Assembly: GCA_937898415.1 (NCBI GenBank)
Contig: CALDLA010000130.1
Location: 1-56,666, forward strand
Direction of reading: 5' to 3'
DNA: 56,666 nucleotides
Origin: an uncultured Prevotellaceae bacterium
GTDB taxonomy: Bacteria; Bacteroidota; Bacteroidia; Bacteroidales; Bacteroidaceae
The notes under the pieces are model-generated. The model searched no databases, was not told where the DNA came from, and saw only the letters and a list, made by a program, of their open reading frames with translations. Positions 15,326 to 24,656 of the stretch are shown here, one piece after another (the stretch's first letter is position 1; each line of letters begins with the position of its first letter). A program made the position numbers and the translations under genes.

Positions 15326-16885
15326 TTATCGCAGAAGTTGATGACTGAAGGAGTCGAATTGTACCCTTCCACCTTTTGAGGCTTCCATATGATAGCTAAA
15401 AAGGCCGATGCGGGAGCCTTTCCAGTTACCCATACGTAGGGAAAAAGGCTGGCCGACCGTCGTGAAGTTGTGCCCGTCGGTACTGACGGAGAACTGATGA
15501 CGGTTCTGCTGGCTGTCGATGGTGACGCGCAGATAGACATCACGTTGTTTACAGGTGTGCAGTAAACGCCGCTCGCCATCCTCCTCTAAGTAGAATTGTG
15601 TCTGTCCGTTCTGGCGGCACACGCCGACACCCATGAATTGCTTGCCCATACAGACTAGTCCGGCATGATCGCCGTCGCGCAGTCCTGAACAGTCCATGCG
15701 GGTGGTAGCTTCGCTCTCGTAGCCTACGGTTTTCTGAGTCAGCATGTTGCGGCTTTCTTTCAGATTGGTGGCAGGCAGTATGTGGAAGGTCAGCCAGCCG
15801 CGCCGCTCGTTGAGACTCCAAGCCGAGTCAACGGGATTGTGGTTCCACTGCCATTGGAGGCCCAAAGTGGAGAAATCGTCGTTAATTGTTCTCATAAGAC
15901 TCATCGGCCCCATCGGCCTCATGAGCCCCATTGGCCCCATAGGACAGCCCCAGACAGCAACAGGCTCACCGATTCCATTTCCATCGATGTCGACGCCAAT
16001 CAGGGGCCAGTCGTCCTTCCAGCGGGCTGGCTGCAGGTGGACGACGCGGCCCAGGGGATGTGTCTCCTGAAAGTGGTAGAACCACCAAGTGCTGTCGGTG
16101 GCTTCGACGAGGGCTCCCTGATGAGGGCCGTTGACGGTGGTGCAGCCCTGTTCCAGTACGACGCGCTTCTCGTAGGGACCGTAGATGTTTCGTGAGCGGA
16201 GTACCGTCTGCCACCCCTGTCCTACCCCACCCTCAGGGATGATGAGGTAGTAGTAGCCGTGACGCTTCAGGATTTTTGTTCCCTCAGCCACAGGACCGGT
16301 ATAGACTGTCACACCGTCGTCGAGCAGTTGGCGTCCGTCGGCTGACATCTTATGAATGATGATAGGTCCGGCTCCCCATTGACTCCGACCTAAGTAAGCC
16401 TGGCCGTTGTCGTCCCAGAAGGGGCACGGGTCTTCCCACTTCTTCACGGCCTTGACACAGTGTAGGGAGCTCCAAGGGCCTTTGGCCTCGCTGGCCGTCG
16501 CCATGAAGAGCCCTTCGTCGGGTGTGCAGAAGTAGACGTAGAAGAGACCGTCATGATAGCGGATGGCCGGTGCCCACGAACCGCCGGCGTAGTGCTGGTT
16601 GGCATCCCAGCCCGGAAAGTCGAAGCGGCTGTATATCTGGCTGATGATTTGCCAGTTCACCATATCGCTTGATTCCAGTACCTGCATGCCCAAGAAGTGG
16701 AAGTCGGAAGCCACCATATAGTATTTGTCGGCTACGCGAATGACGTCGGGGTCGCTATAGTCGGCGTTCAGTACAGGGTTCTTATACGTTCCGTTCAGCT
16801 GGTCTCCCCAGTCCAACGGGCGTTGTGCCGGAGCAGCGGTGACGGCCAAAGCGACCGCCATTGTGAGCCATGTTTTCTTTTTCAT
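15326..16885 (-). CDS. Glycoside hydrolase family 43 with beta-sandwich C-terminal domain
   Basis: Starting at Met 16885 (MKKKTWLTMAVALAVTAAPA, a signal peptide) gives 519 residues. The five-bladed propeller catalytic triad is visible: Asp in NADYSDPDVI, Asp in WEDPCPFWDD and Glu in GPVAEGTKIL. The C-terminal concanavalin-like domain (about residues 325-519, DDFSTLGLQWQWNHNP) is that of xylosidase/arabinofuranosidase-type GH43. The two are joined by a linker carrying PMGPMGLMRPMGPMSLMR, encoded by a minisatellite, which is not family sequence. It lies divergently from the CotH gene and ends 9 bp from the preceding gene, convergently. Confidence 0.93.
   Translation of the reverse strand: MKKKTWLTMAVALAVTAAPAQRPLDWGDQLNGTYKNPVLNADYSDPDVIRVADKYYMVASDFHFLGMQVLESSDMVNWQIISQIYSRFDFPGWDANQHYAGGSWAPAIRYHDGLFYVYFCTPDEGLFMATASEAKGPWSSLHCVKAVKKWEDPCPFWDDNGQAYLGRSQWGAGPIIIHKMSADGRQLLDDGVTVYTGPVAEGTKILKRHGYYYLIIPEGGVGQGWQTVLRSRNIYGPYEKRVVLEQGCTTVNGPHQGALVEATDSTWWFYHFQETHPLGRVVHLQPARWKDDWPLIGVDIDGNGIGEPVAVWGCPMGPMGLMRPMGPMSLMRTINDDFSTLGLQWQWNHNPVDSAWSLNERRGWLTFHILPATNLKESRNMLTQKTVGYESEATTRMDCSGLRDGDHAGLVCMGKQFMGVGVCRQNGQTQFYLEEDGERRLLHTCKQRDVYLRVTIDSQQNRHQFSVSTDGHNFTTVGQPFSLRMGNWKGSRIGLFSYHMEASKGGRVQFDSFSHQLLR
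15890..15949. repeat. Met-Gly-Pro/Leu minisatellite within the GH43 linker
   Basis: About 60 bp of 9-bp units like ccNatNggccc (read on the minus strand as ATGGGGCCN), translated in frame as repeats of MGP, MGL and MSL. It sits exactly between the catalytic and beta-sandwich domains. Confidence 0.75.
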
Positions 16886-16889
16886 TTCG

Positions 16890-16897
16890 CAAAGATA
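16890..16897 (-). promoter_or_regulatory. -7 box for GH43 ending 4 nt before the chosen start
   Basis: Minus-strand TATCTTTG; four bases (CGAA) separate it from the ATG at 16885. It supports the downstream Met over the upstream one at 16915 and implies a very short or absent leader. Confidence 0.5.
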
Positions 16898-16960
16898 GTT
16901 ATTTTTTGTTTTCATTCCGCTTTTTTGACGGAAAAACTTTCTGAATCAAGAAAAAAACAC

Positions 16961-16968
16961 TATATTTG
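16961..16968 (+). promoter_or_regulatory. -7 box of the CotH gene abutting its start codon
   Basis: TATATTTG ends one base before the ATG at 16970. No good -33 match was seen. If used, transcription would start at or inside the first codons. Confidence 0.4.
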
Positions 16969-16969
16969 C

Positions 16970-19030
16970 ATGGTGAAAGTATCATTTCTCATCTTGACAC
17001 TTCTTGCCTTGCCAACAGGAAGCAAGGCTCAGGGTCAGCAGGAACACGCGAGGCTGACCAATCTGCCTCATGTGTATATCAATACCTTCACAGGCCGTAG
17101 CATTACCAGTAAGACGGAGATGGTCTATGCCCGTATGTGGTATGTTGACGAGGCTGACAACGTGGCCTTTTATGACTCGCTGGAGATTCGTGTACGCGGA
17201 AATTCGACCGCCAACCTTGCCAAGAAGCCTTACAAATTGAAGTTTCATGAGAAGGTGAAACTGCTGGGCAAGGGACGCCCCAATACCAAGAAGTGGACGC
17301 TGCTGGCCAACCATGCCGACAAGACGCTGCTGCGCAATGCGCTGACCAGCTTGATGGGCGAACGGGCAGGGCTGAAGTTTAACCCGGCGGCCAAGTTCGT
17401 CGACCTGACCGTCAACGACCAGTATGTAGGCAATTACCAGTTTTCAGACCAGGTTGATGTCCGCCCGCATCGTGTCAACATCATTGAGCAGGACTATCCG
17501 TTAGAGGAGACCAGTAATATCACCGGCGGCTACTTGTTGGAGGCCGACGGATTCAAGGACTTCACGTCGGGAACGTCGGGTTTCTATACCAGTCACAGGG
17601 TGCCGGTACGTGTACATTATCCTGACGAGGATGATATAGAACGCCGTCAGCTGAGCTACATCCAGCAGTCGGTGCAGGACTTCGAGACCCGACTCTTCTC
17701 AACTTCGTTTGACGACTCGCTGACTGGATACCGTCCGCGAGTCGACTCCATGTCATTGGCCAACTGGTACATCTGTACGGAGGTCAGTGCCAACGTGGAC
17801 GGCTTCTTTAGTACTTATTTCTATAAGGAGCAGGATGACGAACGGCTCTACTGGGGCCCCCTCTGGGACTACGATATTGCCTACAACAACGACAGTCGTT
17901 CTGACCGTGGCGGTACCAGCAATACCGAGCGACAGCTGATGAAGGATGTTGGCTACGGCAGTCCGGGTGGCGGTTGCCGTGAGTGGGTGGCGAAGATGTG
18001 GAACGACCCTTGGTTTGCCCGGCTCATCAACCGCCGCTACCGCGAACTGGTCAAAGGCGGACTGGAGCAGTATCTGAACGAGAAGTTAGACAGCTTGACA
18101 GCGCTCATCGACGAGTCGCAACAGCTGAACTACCAGCGCTGGGGCATCAATACAAGGGTGATGCGTGAACGGGTGCTCTATTCTACCTACGACCAGTATG
18201 TGGACGACGTGCGTACGTTTATCCACCGCCACATGGATTATCTGACAACGGCCTTTGCCGCCATGCTGCCCGACCCGCCGCAGACAGAGCCGGAAGAAAA
18301 GGTACCCGACTTCATGGCTGACCCGCAGCGTTATTATGCTATTCTGAATGTGAAGACGAACACCTGCTTTGATGCGAACGTAGAGACTGGCGAGGTGACG
18401 GCGTGGGCCAGAAACACAGATAGCGACACCCAACAGTGGCACCTCACGAACCTGTCGAACGGTTATTTGTTGATTACCAATCGCGCCACAGGACAGGCTC
18501 TTGCTGACCCTACACCCGCCGGCAGTACCGCAACGTCGATGACGGGTAGCGCACTGTGTTTGGCTGAGGCCGACTCTACCGACACCCATCAGCAGTGGGA
18601 CATCGTTCGTCAGGGTAGCGACCAGTATAACCTGATCAGTCTGTGGAGCCAGCATGCTGCCAACCTGAGCGCAGGCAACGCTTCCAACGGAACGCCAATA
18701 GTCAGCTATACGAGCGACGGTCGTAATGCTTCATCGACCAACCGCCTTTGGCGTATCGAGAGCGTCGACAGCTTCGTGGATACGCCTGTTGATGAGATCT
18801 GCGTTGACTACGCGTTGGCCTATGACCCTGCTACGAAGCGGCTTCATTTTGGGACTGACCGTCGCGAGGATCTTGCTTTTACTGTGGTCGTCTACAATAG
18901 CGGCGGGCGCCGTGTGGGCGCATTCCGCGCTTCCGACGATTTCAGCCTGCTCCCCTACCCTGCCGGTCTTTATATCGTCTCCTGGACGTCGGGCCAGCGT
19001 CAACATAGTGTAAAACTTGTCAAAGACTGA
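16970..19030 (+). CDS. Secreted CotH-kinase protein with ricin-type lectin domain
   Basis: 686 residues beginning with a signal peptide (MVKVSFLILTLLALPTGSKA). The CotH kinase-like domain covers about residues 20-400: EIRVRGNST plus KKPYKLKF, NHADKTLLRNAL, FSDQVDV, GGYLLEADGF, CTEVSANVDGFFSTYFYKEQ and GPLWDYDIAYNN. A ricin-B-like lectin module follows (YYAILNVKTNTCFDA ... QWDIVRQGSDQYNLISLW), with QxW-like repeats. The end (VVYNSGGRRVGAF, LPYPAGLYIVSW) is a type IX-like sorting domain. CotH enzymes are atypical protein kinases, in spores or secreted; a surface role is inferred. An in-frame extension upstream overlaps the promoter and is not used. Confidence 0.88.
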   Translation: MVKVSFLILTLLALPTGSKAQGQQEHARLTNLPHVYINTFTGRSITSKTEMVYARMWYVDEADNVAFYDSLEIRVRGNSTANLAKKPYKLKFHEKVKLLGKGRPNTKKWTLLANHADKTLLRNALTSLMGERAGLKFNPAAKFVDLTVNDQYVGNYQFSDQVDVRPHRVNIIEQDYPLEETSNITGGYLLEADGFKDFTSGTSGFYTSHRVPVRVHYPDEDDIERRQLSYIQQSVQDFETRLFSTSFDDSLTGYRPRVDSMSLANWYICTEVSANVDGFFSTYFYKEQDDERLYWGPLWDYDIAYNNDSRSDRGGTSNTERQLMKDVGYGSPGGGCREWVAKMWNDPWFARLINRRYRELVKGGLEQYLNEKLDSLTALIDESQQLNYQRWGINTRVMRERVLYSTYDQYVDDVRTFIHRHMDYLTTAFAAMLPDPPQTEPEEKVPDFMADPQRYYAILNVKTNTCFDANVETGEVTAWARNTDSDTQQWHLTNLSNGYLLITNRATGQALADPTPAGSTATSMTGSALCLAEADSTDTHQQWDIVRQGSDQYNLISLWSQHAANLSAGNASNGTPIVSYTSDGRNASSTNRLWRIESVDSFVDTPVDEICVDYALAYDPATKRLHFGTDRREDLAFTVVVYNSGGRRVGAFRASDDFSLLPYPAGLYIVSWTSGQRQHSVKLVKD

Positions 19031-19062
19031 TACGGTTTACCAAAAAAAGTTGTACCTTTGTA

Positions 19063-19070
19063 CGCGGAAA
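19063..19070 (+). promoter_or_regulatory. mutS promoter -7 box
   Basis: TACCTTTG, 16 nt before the mutS ATG and just after the CotH stop codon. Confidence 0.55.
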
Positions 19071-19086
19071 ACAAGAAAACAATCAG

Positions 19087-21708
19087 ATGGCAAAGAAAGA
19101 CGGGGAACTGACCCCGATGATGAAGCAGTTTTTTGATCTGAAGGCAAAGCACCCCGACGCGGTGCTGCTGTTCCGTTGTGGCGACTTCTACGAGACTTAT
19201 TGTGAAGATGCCGTCACGGCGGCGAAGATACTGGGTATCACGCTGACACACCGCAATAATGGTTACAACAAGGGCGACGAGATGGCGGGCTTTCCTCATC
19301 ACGCCCTCGACACTTATCTGCCGAAACTCATCCGGGCGGGTAAGCGCGTAGCCATCTGCGACCAACTGGAGGATCCGAAGCTGACCAAGAAGCTGGTCAA
19401 GCGGGGCATTACGGAGTTGGTGACGCCGGGGGTGGCGCTCTCTGACAATGTATTGAACTATAAGGAGAACAACTTCCTCTGCGCCGTCCACTTCGGCAAG
19501 TCGGCCTGTGGCGTCAGCTTCCTCGATATCTCGACGGGTGAGTTCCTGACGGGTGAGGGCACTTACGACTACGTGGAGAAGATGTTGGGCAACCTGGCAC
19601 CGAAGGAGGTACTCATCGACCGTGCCCGTAAGCGCGACTTTGAGTTGCACTTTGGCTCTAAGTTCTTTACCTTCGAGTTGGACGACTGGGTGTTTACGGA
19701 GCAGTCGGCCATGCAGAAGCTGCTGAAGCACTTCAAGGTGAAGAACATGAAGGGCTTTGGCGTTGACCATCTGAAAAACGGCATGATTGCTGCTGGGGCC
19801 ATTTTACAGTACCTGGAACTGACCCAGCATACTCAGATTGCGCATATCACTTCGTTGCAACGTATTGAGGAGGAGAAATACGTGCGTCTGGATAAGTTTA
19901 CAATCCGTTCCCTGGAACTGTTACAGCCGATGCAGGAGGATGGCAAATCGCTGCTCGACGTGGTCGACCGTACGGTGTCGCCCATGGGGGGCCGACTGCT
20001 CCGTCGTTGGCTGGTGTTCCCGCTGAAGGATGAGCGGCCCATCAACGAGCGTCTCGACATCGTGGAGTATTACTATCGGGAACCGGAGTTCCGCCAGTGC
20101 ATCGACGACCAGCTGCACCGGGTAGGCGACTTGGAGCGCATCATCTCGAAGGTGGCCTTGGGAAGGGTTTCTCCCCGTGAGGTGGTTCAGTTGAAGACTG
20201 CCCTGCAGGCTATCCAGCCTATCAAGACTGCCTGTCTCTATGCCCAGAACGATGCGCTGAAGCGCGTCGGCGAACGGCTGAACCTCTGCGAATCGCTTCG
20301 CAGTCGTATAGAGCGTGAGATACAGAACGACCCGCCGCAATTGGTGGCGAAGGGCGGCGTCATACGCGACGGCGTGAATGCTGAGCTCGACGACTTGCGC
20401 CACATCGCCTATAGCGGCAAGGACTATCTGCTGCAGATTCAGCAGCGCGAGGCCGAGCTGACGGGCATACAGTCGTTGAAGATTGGCTATAACAACGTGT
20501 TCGGCTACTACTTGGAGGTGCGCAATACGTATAAGGACCTGGTGCCGCAGGGATGGGTGCGCAAGCAGACGCTGGCCCAGGCCGAGCGCTATATCACGCA
20601 GGAGCTGAAGGAGTACGAAGAGAAGATACTGGGGGCCGAGGACAAGATTCTGTCCTTGGAGTCGCGCCTCTTTAATGAACTGGTGCAGGCCATGCAGGAG
20701 TTCATTCCGCAGATACAGATCAACGCCGGTCTGCTGGCATACCTCGACTGCCTGCTGTCCTTTGCCAAGACGGCCGAGGAGAACCGCTACGTGCGCCCTG
20801 TCATCGACACGACGGAGGTGCTCGACATCCGTCAGGGGCGTCACCCCGTCATTGAACAGGAACTGCCCTTAGGCGAGCCCTACATACCCAACGATATCAT
20901 GTTGGACAACGAGCGTCAGCAGATTATTATCATCACGGGTCCTAACATGGCCGGTAAATCGGCGCTGCTGCGTCAGACGGCGTTGATAGTACTCTTTGCT
21001 CAGATTGGCTGCTTCGTGCCCGCTGAGGCCGCGAAAATCGGTCTGGTGGATAAAATCTTCACTCGTGTGGGTGCCTCAGATAATATTTCCTTAGGGGAAT
21101 CGACGTTTATGGTGGAGATGACGGAGGCTTCAAACATCCTCAACAACGTCAGCAGCCGCTCGTTGGTGCTTTTCGACGAGCTGGGCCGCGGCACCTCTAC
21201 CTACGACGGTATTTCGATTGCCTGGGCCATCGTCGAGTATCTGCACGAGAACACGAAAGCCGGACATCCGCGCACGCTCTTTGCCACCCATTACCACGAG
21301 CTGAACGAGATGGAGAAGAACTTCTCGCGCATCAAGAACTACAACGTCTCAGTCAAGGAGGTCGATGGCAAGGTCATTTTCCTGCGTAAGCTCGAGCGTG
21401 GTGGCTCTGAGCACTCCTTCGGTATCCATGTGGCTGAGATTGCCGGTATGCCCCGCAGCATCGTCAAGCGTGCCAACGTCATCCTGAAGCAGTTGGAGAA
21501 CGATAATGCCGGGGTAGGCACCGTCGGCAAGCCGACCGCCGAGATTGCCAACAGCCGCGAAGGCATGCAACTCTCCTTCTTCCAACTCGACGACCCTGTC
21601 CTCTGTCAAGTCCGCGACGAAATCCTCGGCCTCGACGTTAACAACCTGACACCGCTCGAAGCCCTCAACAAACTCAACGACATCAAAAAAATCGTCTCTG
21701 GGAAATAA
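19087..21708 (+). CDS. mutS: DNA mismatch repair ATPase MutS
   Basis: 873 residues, typical MutS1. The N-terminal mismatch-binding Phe-x-Glu is in GDFYETYCED (about residue 36). Walker A GPNMAGKSALL lies near residue 618 and Walker B with the signature DELGRGTSTYDG near 696, followed by ATHYHELNEM. MutS recognises mismatches and recruits MutL; no mutL is in the window. It is transcribed from its own promoter right after the CotH gene and ends 8 bp from the convergent DUF4249 gene. Confidence 0.98.
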   Translation: MAKKDGELTPMMKQFFDLKAKHPDAVLLFRCGDFYETYCEDAVTAAKILGITLTHRNNGYNKGDEMAGFPHHALDTYLPKLIRAGKRVAICDQLEDPKLTKKLVKRGITELVTPGVALSDNVLNYKENNFLCAVHFGKSACGVSFLDISTGEFLTGEGTYDYVEKMLGNLAPKEVLIDRARKRDFELHFGSKFFTFELDDWVFTEQSAMQKLLKHFKVKNMKGFGVDHLKNGMIAAGAILQYLELTQHTQIAHITSLQRIEEEKYVRLDKFTIRSLELLQPMQEDGKSLLDVVDRTVSPMGGRLLRRWLVFPLKDERPINERLDIVEYYYREPEFRQCIDDQLHRVGDLERIISKVALGRVSPREVVQLKTALQAIQPIKTACLYAQNDALKRVGERLNLCESLRSRIEREIQNDPPQLVAKGGVIRDGVNAELDDLRHIAYSGKDYLLQIQQREAELTGIQSLKIGYNNVFGYYLEVRNTYKDLVPQGWVRKQTLAQAERYITQELKEYEEKILGAEDKILSLESRLFNELVQAMQEFIPQIQINAGLLAYLDCLLSFAKTAEENRYVRPVIDTTEVLDIRQGRHPVIEQELPLGEPYIPNDIMLDNERQQIIIITGPNMAGKSALLRQTALIVLFAQIGCFVPAEAAKIGLVDKIFTRVGASDNISLGESTFMVEMTEASNILNNVSSRSLVLFDELGRGTSTYDGISIAWAIVEYLHENTKAGHPRTLFATHYHELNEMEKNFSRIKNYNVSVKEVDGKVIFLRKLERGGSEHSFGIHVAEIAGMPRSIVKRANVILKQLENDNAGVGTVGKPTAEIANSREGMQLSFFQLDDPVLCQVRDEILGLDVNNLTPLEALNKLNDIKKIVSGK

Positions 21709-21716
21709 GAGACCCA

Positions 21717-22559
21717 TCACTCGACAATCACCCGATAGTATTTGGAGCCCAACCCCTGCCAGTAGCCTAAGGCATCAGGGATGGTGCTTGGCATATTCTT
21801 GGTGATGGGAAAGAGCGAGTTGCGCGACAGCGAGAGCATGTCCTCGAAACAGCGCCAATATTCGTAGGAAACGGAGTCGATGCGTGCGAAGCGGATAAAG
21901 ACGGTGTCGCCAACATTGTAATAAGGAATATAGTTTTTCTCGTAGTTTGTGCGCCCCGGCTGTATGGAGATGCGGCCGTCGGCAGGAATCATGTCGCTAC
22001 GCATGACGCCGAGGAACGACGACAGGTAGTCTTGGCTGTCATCCTTCTGACGGGTGAACATCTTGTAATACGTGACGGGATAAGGCGGTATAGTTGTGTG
22101 GGCATAGATACTGCGGCGCGTGGGACTGCCATTGAAACGCTCCGTGCTGAACGAATCGACGGGAACACTCTCCGGGATGGTGGTCTCGGCGGTGATGTCG
22201 GGCAAGTCGGTGCGATGAATGGTGAGGCGGTAGGTTCGGCCCGTCTGTCCCCGCATATCGGTGGTGGTGTAGATATATGGCGGGAAGTAGCGTTCGTCAA
22301 TCTTTCCACTGAGGGTTACCGTCTGCGAGCCGTCGCTGATGGTGACGCGCTGCCATCGCAGGATATAGCGGCCGAGCGAGTCTAAGGATTGGTACTTGTC
22401 GGTGATGGGGATGGTGGATGACAGTTTGACGATGGGGAATTCGCCGTCCTCAATCCATCCCTCGACCACCACCTGCTGACCTCCGGAGGTATTGTCGTCG
22501 TCGGAGCAGGCCACCAGTGTCAGCATGATGGCTGCAGCGGTCAGGATGATATATTTCAT
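21717..22559 (-). CDS. DUF4249 outer-membrane lipoprotein
   Basis: 280 residues from the Met at 22559; the open frame starts 15 bp earlier. A lipobox is present (ILTAAAIMLTLVAC, with Cys as residue 19), followed by a charged SDDD stretch. The rest is beta-rich, with a transthyretin-like domain (QVVVEGWIEDGEFPIVKLSS) and the DUF4249 pattern RTYRLTI plus DITAETTIPESVPVDS. DUF4249 proteins usually accompany a TonB-dependent receptor, as here: the receptor gene ends 18 bp upstream. The pair probably binds and imports an unknown ligand. Confidence 0.85.
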   Translation of the reverse strand: MKYIILTAAAIMLTLVACSDDDNTSGGQQVVVEGWIEDGEFPIVKLSSTIPITDKYQSLDSLGRYILRWQRVTISDGSQTVTLSGKIDERYFPPYIYTTTDMRGQTGRTYRLTIHRTDLPDITAETTIPESVPVDSFSTERFNGSPTRRSIYAHTTIPPYPVTYYKMFTRQKDDSQDYLSSFLGVMRSDMIPADGRISIQPGRTNYEKNYIPYYNVGDTVFIRFARIDSVSYEYWRCFEDMLSLSRNSLFPITKNMPSTIPDALGYWQGLGSKYYRVIVE

Positions 22560-22577
22560 TGTCAGTCTGTACATGGG

Positions 22578-24629
22578 CTAAAAGTGGAGATAGTAGTTTA
22601 CCGAGGGCATGATGGGGAGCACAAACCGGTAAGGCTTGTTGGCAAACTGTCCGTCCTTGATCTTCAGGCGCACAAAGAGGTCGTTGTGGGCCATTGTCAC
22701 GTTGTAGAGCGAGAAGTTCAGTCCGCTTCGCCGATTACCCTTGTTGCTCAGGTCGTAGTTGGCCGAGAGGTCGAGGCGGCGGTATGGCCGCAGTCGGTTG
22801 GAGTTGTGCTCGCTGAACTCAGAGATGATGTTGTTGCTGATGAGGTAGAAGCGTGTAGGAGCCGTATAGGGCGTTCCCGACGCCAGCACATAGGTGCCTC
22901 CGAAGCTCCATCGTCCCCCAATCTTGTAGGTGAACACCACATTCAGTTCGTGTGGCCGTTCGTGGGAGGCGGGGCACCAGTCCTTGTAGTCGGGACCGTC
23001 GAAGAGCCGCCGTGCCCTGGCCCACGAGTAGGACACCCACCCCGTGAGTTTTCCCCGTCGCTTCTCCACCATCAGGTTCGCGCCGTAGTTGCGTCCCCGT
23101 CCGCTGAGCAGAATGTTGTCAATGTTGTATTCATTGTAGATGAGGTCGAAGAGGTTTCCGCTGTATTCCACCTGATTGCTGAGCCACTTGTAGTAGGCCT
23201 CGGCCTCGATGCGGTACATGCGGTTGTCGGTGTAAGTCTCGCAGACGGCCGAGAACCCCTTGGAGTATTGCGGATGGTAGTGCTCGTCAGCGCTCAACCA
23301 GCACTCTGTGGGCAGTCCGACGTTGGAGAATCCGACGCGGAACTGATACTGATGCTTCACGGCTGCCTGCAGTCGGACGGTGGTGGCTTTGTGCCGGTAG
23401 CTCAGGGTGAGCGACGGGTCGGCCGATGTCGTGACGTTGTGGTTGTCGTAGCGGTAGGCGGTGGCTCTTGCACCGATGTTGGCATTCAGCGGTCCTAAGG
23501 ACAGGGTATAGTCGGCCATGAGCGATGCCTCTATCGTGCGCTGTCGCTCAGTGGGCACGATGTCAACGGTGTACATGCCTTCGATATCGGGCGACTGCGG
23601 CTTGATGCTGTGGGCAATGGCCTCTATGCCGGCGTTGAAGCGGCGGTAGGACAGTCGGCTCTGATAGCCGAAGTCGGTGATGTCGGAAGGCAGGTTGAGG
23701 TCAAGGTTGGACTCTGTGTAGGTGAGTTTGTTGTCGAAGTGGGTGACATAGAGCACGTTCTTCAGTTCCAGGTCGCGCTGCTTGTACTTCCAGTGCAGCG
23801 CCCCCAGCGCGTTCTGCCAGGTCATGGAGATGTCGCCGGTGACGCCGCTCACGCCGTTACCCGTGTGCGAGTTCTCGTAACCCATCTTATCGTGGCCGTA
23901 GTAAGCCTCCATCCACACGGCGTTGGCGTCGTCGGGCCGTAGCATCCACGTCAGGTTGAAGTCATCGAAGTGATAGCGCAACTCCTCCTCCTCTACCTTC
24001 ATCCACTGGCTGTAGAACAGGTTGAGGTAGGCCGACCGCGCTGAGAGCGTGAGCTGCGACTTCTTGCCCGTGGGGAGTCTCAGTGTGCCCTGCGACGAGA
24101 TGGGGCCTACCGACAGTGTTCCGGTCGTGCGCCGGTAGAGACTGTCGCCCACATGCATGTCGATCTGCCCGCCCAGCCGGTTGGTGGCTGCTGTGGCGTT
24201 GGGCGTCTTCTGCATCAGCATCTGCTGGAAGTGGGAGGCGTTGAAGATAGAGAAGAATCCCAACAGGTGGGCAACGTTGTAGAGGGGCACGCCGTCGATG
24301 CCGATGTGGTTGTGCTGGTTGTCGCAGCCCTGAATGTGTATGCCGGCGTCGAACTCCCCGTTAGACTGTACGCCGGGCAGCGTCTGCACGTAGTGTATGG
24401 GGTCAGCGTTTCCTAAGATGTGGGGCATGTCGTTCATGATGGCCATGTCCAGGACGGTGGTCTGGACATTGGATTTGTTGAGGTGTGAGTGGAGCATGCT
24501 CCCCCTCACCTCGACGTTCTTCAGGCTCTGTTGCCTGATGGAGTCTTCTTGTGCCTGGACATTGAATGCCACGGCCGTGGAAGTTACAATGGTTATGGTC
24601 AGTCTTATCAGGTTGATGTTGTTAGTCAT
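22578..24629 (-). CDS. TonB-dependent outer-membrane receptor
   Basis: 683 residues with signal peptide (ending AFNVQAQ). A short N-terminal segment leads into a plug domain (SLKNVEVRGS, GNADPIHYVQTLPGVQS, IHIQGCDNQHNHIGIDGVPL) and then a 22-strand-type barrel that ends in the aromatic residues VNYYLHF. The usual CarboxypepD_reg extension of SusC proteins is absent, so this is a plain receptor coupled to the downstream DUF4249 lipoprotein rather than a SusC/D pair. Ligand unknown. The start is 27 bp after the previous gene, in the same direction, probably one operon with lgt. Confidence 0.88.
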   Translation of the reverse strand: MTNNINLIRLTITIVTSTAVAFNVQAQEDSIRQQSLKNVEVRGSMLHSHLNKSNVQTTVLDMAIMNDMPHILGNADPIHYVQTLPGVQSNGEFDAGIHIQGCDNQHNHIGIDGVPLYNVAHLLGFFSIFNASHFQQMLMQKTPNATAATNRLGGQIDMHVGDSLYRRTTGTLSVGPISSQGTLRLPTGKKSQLTLSARSAYLNLFYSQWMKVEEEELRYHFDDFNLTWMLRPDDANAVWMEAYYGHDKMGYENSHTGNGVSGVTGDISMTWQNALGALHWKYKQRDLELKNVLYVTHFDNKLTYTESNLDLNLPSDITDFGYQSRLSYRRFNAGIEAIAHSIKPQSPDIEGMYTVDIVPTERQRTIEASLMADYTLSLGPLNANIGARATAYRYDNHNVTTSADPSLTLSYRHKATTVRLQAAVKHQYQFRVGFSNVGLPTECWLSADEHYHPQYSKGFSAVCETYTDNRMYRIEAEAYYKWLSNQVEYSGNLFDLIYNEYNIDNILLSGRGRNYGANLMVEKRRGKLTGWVSYSWARARRLFDGPDYKDWCPASHERPHELNVVFTYKIGGRWSFGGTYVLASGTPYTAPTRFYLISNNIISEFSEHNSNRLRPYRRLDLSANYDLSNKGNRRSGLNFSLYNVTMAHNDLFVRLKIKDGQFANKPYRFVLPIMPSVNYYLHF

Positions 24630-24656
24630 CACCGTTTATCGTATCATCATGTTTTC

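Noticed and set aside
19921..20844. 307-codon minus-strand ORF inside mutS
   Set aside because: Shadow frame; mutS has all catalytic motifs in the plus strand.
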